This document shows positions 5,170 to 7,495 of a DNA stretch of 7,495 bases, piece after piece. Origin of the DNA: an uncultured Myxococcales bacterium. Its GTDB lineage: Bacteria > Myxococcota_A > Bradymonadia > Bradymonadales > Bradymonadaceae. Under the pieces are notes generated by a model, which was given only the letters and a program-made list of their open reading frames with translations, made no database searches and was not told where the DNA came from. Within the stretch, counting starts at the first letter, position 1; every line of letters starts with the position of its first letter. The position numbers were made by a program, and so were the translations under genes. The stretch is taken from contig CAJXPN010000190.1 of assembly GCA_913058025.1 (NCBI GenBank), forward strand, positions 1 through 7,495, given 5' to 3'.

Positions 5170-6810
5170 ATGTGGTCAGAACGGTACGAGAAGCTCGAGG
5201 AGCTGGGGCGAGGGAGTCAGGGCATCACGCACAAGGCGCGTGACCTGGAGACCGGCGCGATCGTGGCGGTCAAGGAGCTCGACATGGACCGCGTCGAGGG
5301 CTGGAAGGAGATGGAGCTGTTCGAGCGTGAGGGGCGCACGCTCGAGTCGATCGACCACCCCCGAGTCCCCGGCTACCTCGACACGTTCACCGTCGAGTCG
5401 GACGGGAGCGTGCGCCTGTTCTTGGTCCAGGAGTACGTCTCGGGCATGAACCTGTCCGAGCACCTCGCGCGCAAAGGCAGGTGGTCGTACGAGGAGGGCA
5501 GAGAGGCGCTCGCGGCGCTGCTGCCCGCGCTCGAGCACATCCATGAGCGCGTGCCGCCGCTGATCCACCGCGACATCAAGCCCTCCAACGTCATCGAAGA
5601 CGACTCCGGCGAGCTCTTCCTGATCGACTTCGGCGCGGTCCAGGAGCAGGCGCTGACGACGGTGGGGGGCTCGACGGTCATCGGCACGCCCGGCTACATG
5701 CCCGCCGAGCAGATGATAGGGCGCGCGCAGCCCTCTAGCGATCTGTACAGCCTGGGGGTGACGCTGTGCCACATGATCACGGGCGTGTCCCCGGTCGAGG
5801 TCGCGCTCGACGACCAGAACAAGCTCGACTACGCCTCGCTGCTGTCGTCGAGCGAGCCCCTGACGCCGCTCCTCCTCCGTATGATCGAGCCGACGCGTTC
5901 GAGGCGCTTCGAGTCCGCGCGGGACACGCTCGCGGCGCTCTCTGGCGCCTCCTCACGTGCCCTGAGCGAAGAGGACGTGAGAGGCCGCGCCCGAGCGCTC
6001 TCCGCGTGGGACGCGTGGGCACGCGGCGCCCTCGACGGGTACAACTCGTTCGAGGTCTTCGAGGGCGTCGGTGACGGCGTCCACGTGCCCCTCGAGAGCG
6101 TGAAGGAGGACATCAAAGAGGACGTGGAGCACGCGCTCTCGCTGGGGTGGGTCTACGAGGGGAGCTTCGAGACGTGGGCCGCCGAGTCCAACTACTGGGC
6201 GCTCTCGCCGTTCATCGTCAGCACCAACTTCGCGCTCATGCGCAGCTCGGAGGGGAGCACCTGGTCGAACGGCCGGGGCATGCTGTTCACGTTCTTCGAG
6301 GACGGGACGGGCGTGGTGACCGGGGCGGTGCCAAACGAAGAGCAAAAGGACATGGTGAGCGAGGCGTTCGAGCACCACAAGATGAGCGGGCCGTTGGAGG
6401 CGCTGACGAGCGAACACGAGCGCCACGTGGCGCGGCGTGTCCATGAGGGCGCGCGGGCGCTGTACGCGCGCTCACCCCAGCGCGTGCACCGGTGGATGCT
6501 CGCGGCGATCGACCCCCCACTCTCGAAGGCCCAGGCCACCACCCAGACCGTGCTCATGCTGATCTTCTGGACGATGCTCTTCTTCCTCTTCATCCCGCTG
6601 CTGTGGTGGAACGGGCGATACCGCAAGCGCCTGACGCGACGCGCAGACGTCCGCGCGTTCGACTCGGTCGAGCGCGCGTTCGGGCCGATCCGGGCGCTCG
6701 GCGACGAGGCTCGGGCCGACGGCTCGACAGGCGTGGCCCTCGACTTCGGAGACGGCGACGCCACGCACGACGCACGCACGCACGAGCACTCCGAGAACGC
6801 CTCGAACTGA
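5170..6810 (+). CDS. Membrane-anchored Hanks-type Ser/Thr protein kinase
   Basis: ATP-dependent protein kinase with all catalytic marks (numbered from the ATG at 5170): glycine loop GRGSQG (13-18), VAVK with Lys35, helix-C Glu54, catalytic loop HRDIKPSN (133-140, Asp135), LIDFG (151-155, Asp153), activation segment ending GTPGYMPAE (172-180), and SSDLYSLG with Asp191. After the kinase domain (about 1-262) comes an unrecognised region of about 190 residues containing WALSPFIVSTNFALM and FTFFEDGTGVVTG. One hydrophobic stretch (458-480, VLMLIFWTMLFFLFIPLLWW core) is followed by RYRKRLTRR and an Asp/His-rich tail. No PASTA or WD repeats are seen. ATG 5170 has GGAG 9 nt upstream and begins just before RYEKLEELGRG. 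ATG 5125, after GGTGGAGG, would add 15 residues and is the main alternative. It is divergent from the exported-protein operon. Substrates are unknown. Confidence 0.9.
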   Translation: MWSERYEKLEELGRGSQGITHKARDLETGAIVAVKELDMDRVEGWKEMELFEREGRTLESIDHPRVPGYLDTFTVESDGSVRLFLVQEYVSGMNLSEHLARKGRWSYEEGREALAALLPALEHIHERVPPLIHRDIKPSNVIEDDSGELFLIDFGAVQEQALTTVGGSTVIGTPGYMPAEQMIGRAQPSSDLYSLGVTLCHMITGVSPVEVALDDQNKLDYASLLSSSEPLTPLLLRMIEPTRSRRFESARDTLAALSGASSRALSEEDVRGRARALSAWDAWARGALDGYNSFEVFEGVGDGVHVPLESVKEDIKEDVEHALSLGWVYEGSFETWAAESNYWALSPFIVSTNFALMRSSEGSTWSNGRGMLFTFFEDGTGVVTGAVPNEEQKDMVSEAFEHHKMSGPLEALTSEHERHVARRVHEGARALYARSPQRVHRWMLAAIDPPLSKAQATTQTVLMLIFWTMLFFLFIPLLWWNGRYRKRLTRRADVRAFDSVERAFGPIRALGDEARADGSTGVALDFGDGDATHDARTHEHSENASN

Positions 6811-6815
6811 GCGCG

Positions 6816-7444
6816 TCACAGGAAGCACTGGCCCTCGCCCCTGTAGGTCGGCGCCACGTCCACGACCTCGCCACCCTGTATCAGGTGGAGCTCGAGGAAC
6901 CGCTCACACAGCTCGCCCGCCTTCGCGTGGCGCATGAACACGGGCGACCCGAGCCCGAGCGCGACCTCGCCGTCGTAGAGCACGGGGGTCTGCACCTCGC
7001 CGGCGCCCTCGAAGGGCGTGAGCCTGGCGCCCTCGGGGAGCCAGGGCTGGGGGGAGGTCGCAGGCCCCGGCGCGCCCGAGGAGGCGTAGCCGCCGCCCAG
7101 GCACGTGTGGACGCCGGGCGCCGGCTGGCGCACGACCTCGATCGCGTAGCCGGCGGCCGGGAGGTAGTCGTAGTCGCGGTGGTGGCCGAAGAGCACGGGC
7201 GCGAAGAACGCCGAGCCCGCGGTGACCTCGGTGATCGAGGGCTCGGTGGCGTTGAGCTTGAGGCTCCCGGAGCCGCCGGCGTTCACGAAGCGGGGCGCGT
7301 GGCCCGCGGCGCGCACCGCGGAGACGATCCGCGCGCGGCGGCCGACGACCTCGGGCGCCGAGCGGCCCTTGAGCGCGCGCTTGATCGCGTTCATCGCGCG
7401 CTCGCCGGGGACCGCGTCGGCGGTGCCGGCGATCTGCCCCTCGT
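6816..7444 (-). CDS. Amino acid deaminase/aldolase, alanine-racemase fold, C-terminal part (5' end cut)
   Basis: These are the C-terminal 208 residues of a fold-type III PLP enzyme of the group annotated 'amino acid deaminase/aldolase', related to D-threonine aldolase and D-serine dehydratase. Family features are EGQIAG at the contig edge, FVNAGGSGSLKLN, ITEVTAGSAFFAPVLF, CLGGGYASSG, EGAGEVQTP and the ending RHAKAGELCERF...VVDVAPTYRGEGQCFL. His172 and Cys179 of the fragment may be metal ligands as in D-serine dehydratase-like enzymes, which is an inference. The PLP-binding lysine lies in the missing N-terminal part, so substrate and activity cannot be judged. The in-frame ATG at 7394 is internal: family-like sequence (EGQIAG) continues upstream to 7442. 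It converges on the kinase with 5 bp between stop codons. Confidence 0.88.
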
Positions 7445-7495
7445 CTGTCTCTTATACACATCTCCGAGCCCACGAGACAGGCAGAAATCTCGTAT
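7445..7495. other. Nextera/Tn5 adapter with i7 index (right end)
   Basis: Bases 7445-7463 are the reverse complement of the 19-bp Tn5 mosaic end. They are followed by CCGAGCCCACGAGAC (7464-7478), the 8-base index AGGCAGAA (7479-7486, which matches Nextera N703), and ATCTCGTAT, the start of the P7 flow-cell sequence. This is not genomic. It generates a false ORF start MGSEMCIRDR on the minus strand. Confidence 0.98.

Noticed and set aside
6771..6784. CGCA tandem repeat near the kinase 3' end as a phase-variation tract
   Set aside because: It has only about three and a half copies and lies a few codons before the stop; slippage would change only the last residues.
6904..7473. Minus-strand ORF starting MGSEMCIRDR
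   Set aside because: Its start is adapter sequence and the rest is an Arg-rich out-of-frame shadow of the deaminase/aldolase gene.

Overview
The window is a 7.42 kb stretch of high-GC bacterial DNA (about positions 25-7444) with leftover Illumina Nextera (Tn5) adapter at both ends. It is therefore a contig or long read with untrimmed adapters, and both end genes are cut by the assembly, not by biology. The very high GC content, tight packing, a membrane-anchored Hanks-type kinase, Cys-rich exported proteins of unrecognised family and an AraC/MAPEG pair are all compatible with a myxobacterium-like member of Myxococcota. This is an inference; there is no marker gene here.

Layout, left to right. 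(1) The N-terminal 265 residues of a DUF1015 protein on the minus strand. (2) Divergent from it, a short AraC-type regulator followed 102 bp later by a MAPEG-family membrane protein (MGST1/PGES-like), with two hairpins in the gap. (3) Convergent with these, a two-gene minus-strand operon of paralogous exported proteins of unrecognised family. The first is a probable lipoprotein and the second is translationally coupled to it by an ATGA overlap. (4) Divergent from that operon across a 293 bp control region, a membrane-anchored Ser/Thr protein kinase with an unrecognised accessory domain. (5) Convergent with the kinase, separated by 5 bp, the C-terminal 208 residues of an alanine-racemase-fold 'amino acid deaminase/aldolase'.

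How the genes may work together. The AraC regulator probably controls the MAPEG gene. The most distinctive part is the block 2223-6810: two Cys-framework paralogues divergently transcribed from a membrane kinase. The paralogues share a signal-peptide segment identical over 30 bp. They also share an unusual GG-x-GKT-x-M module placed at opposite ends of the two proteins. A functional link between the pair and the kinase is plausible from position but unproven.

No tRNA, rRNA, CRISPR array, insertion sequence or phage gene was recognised.
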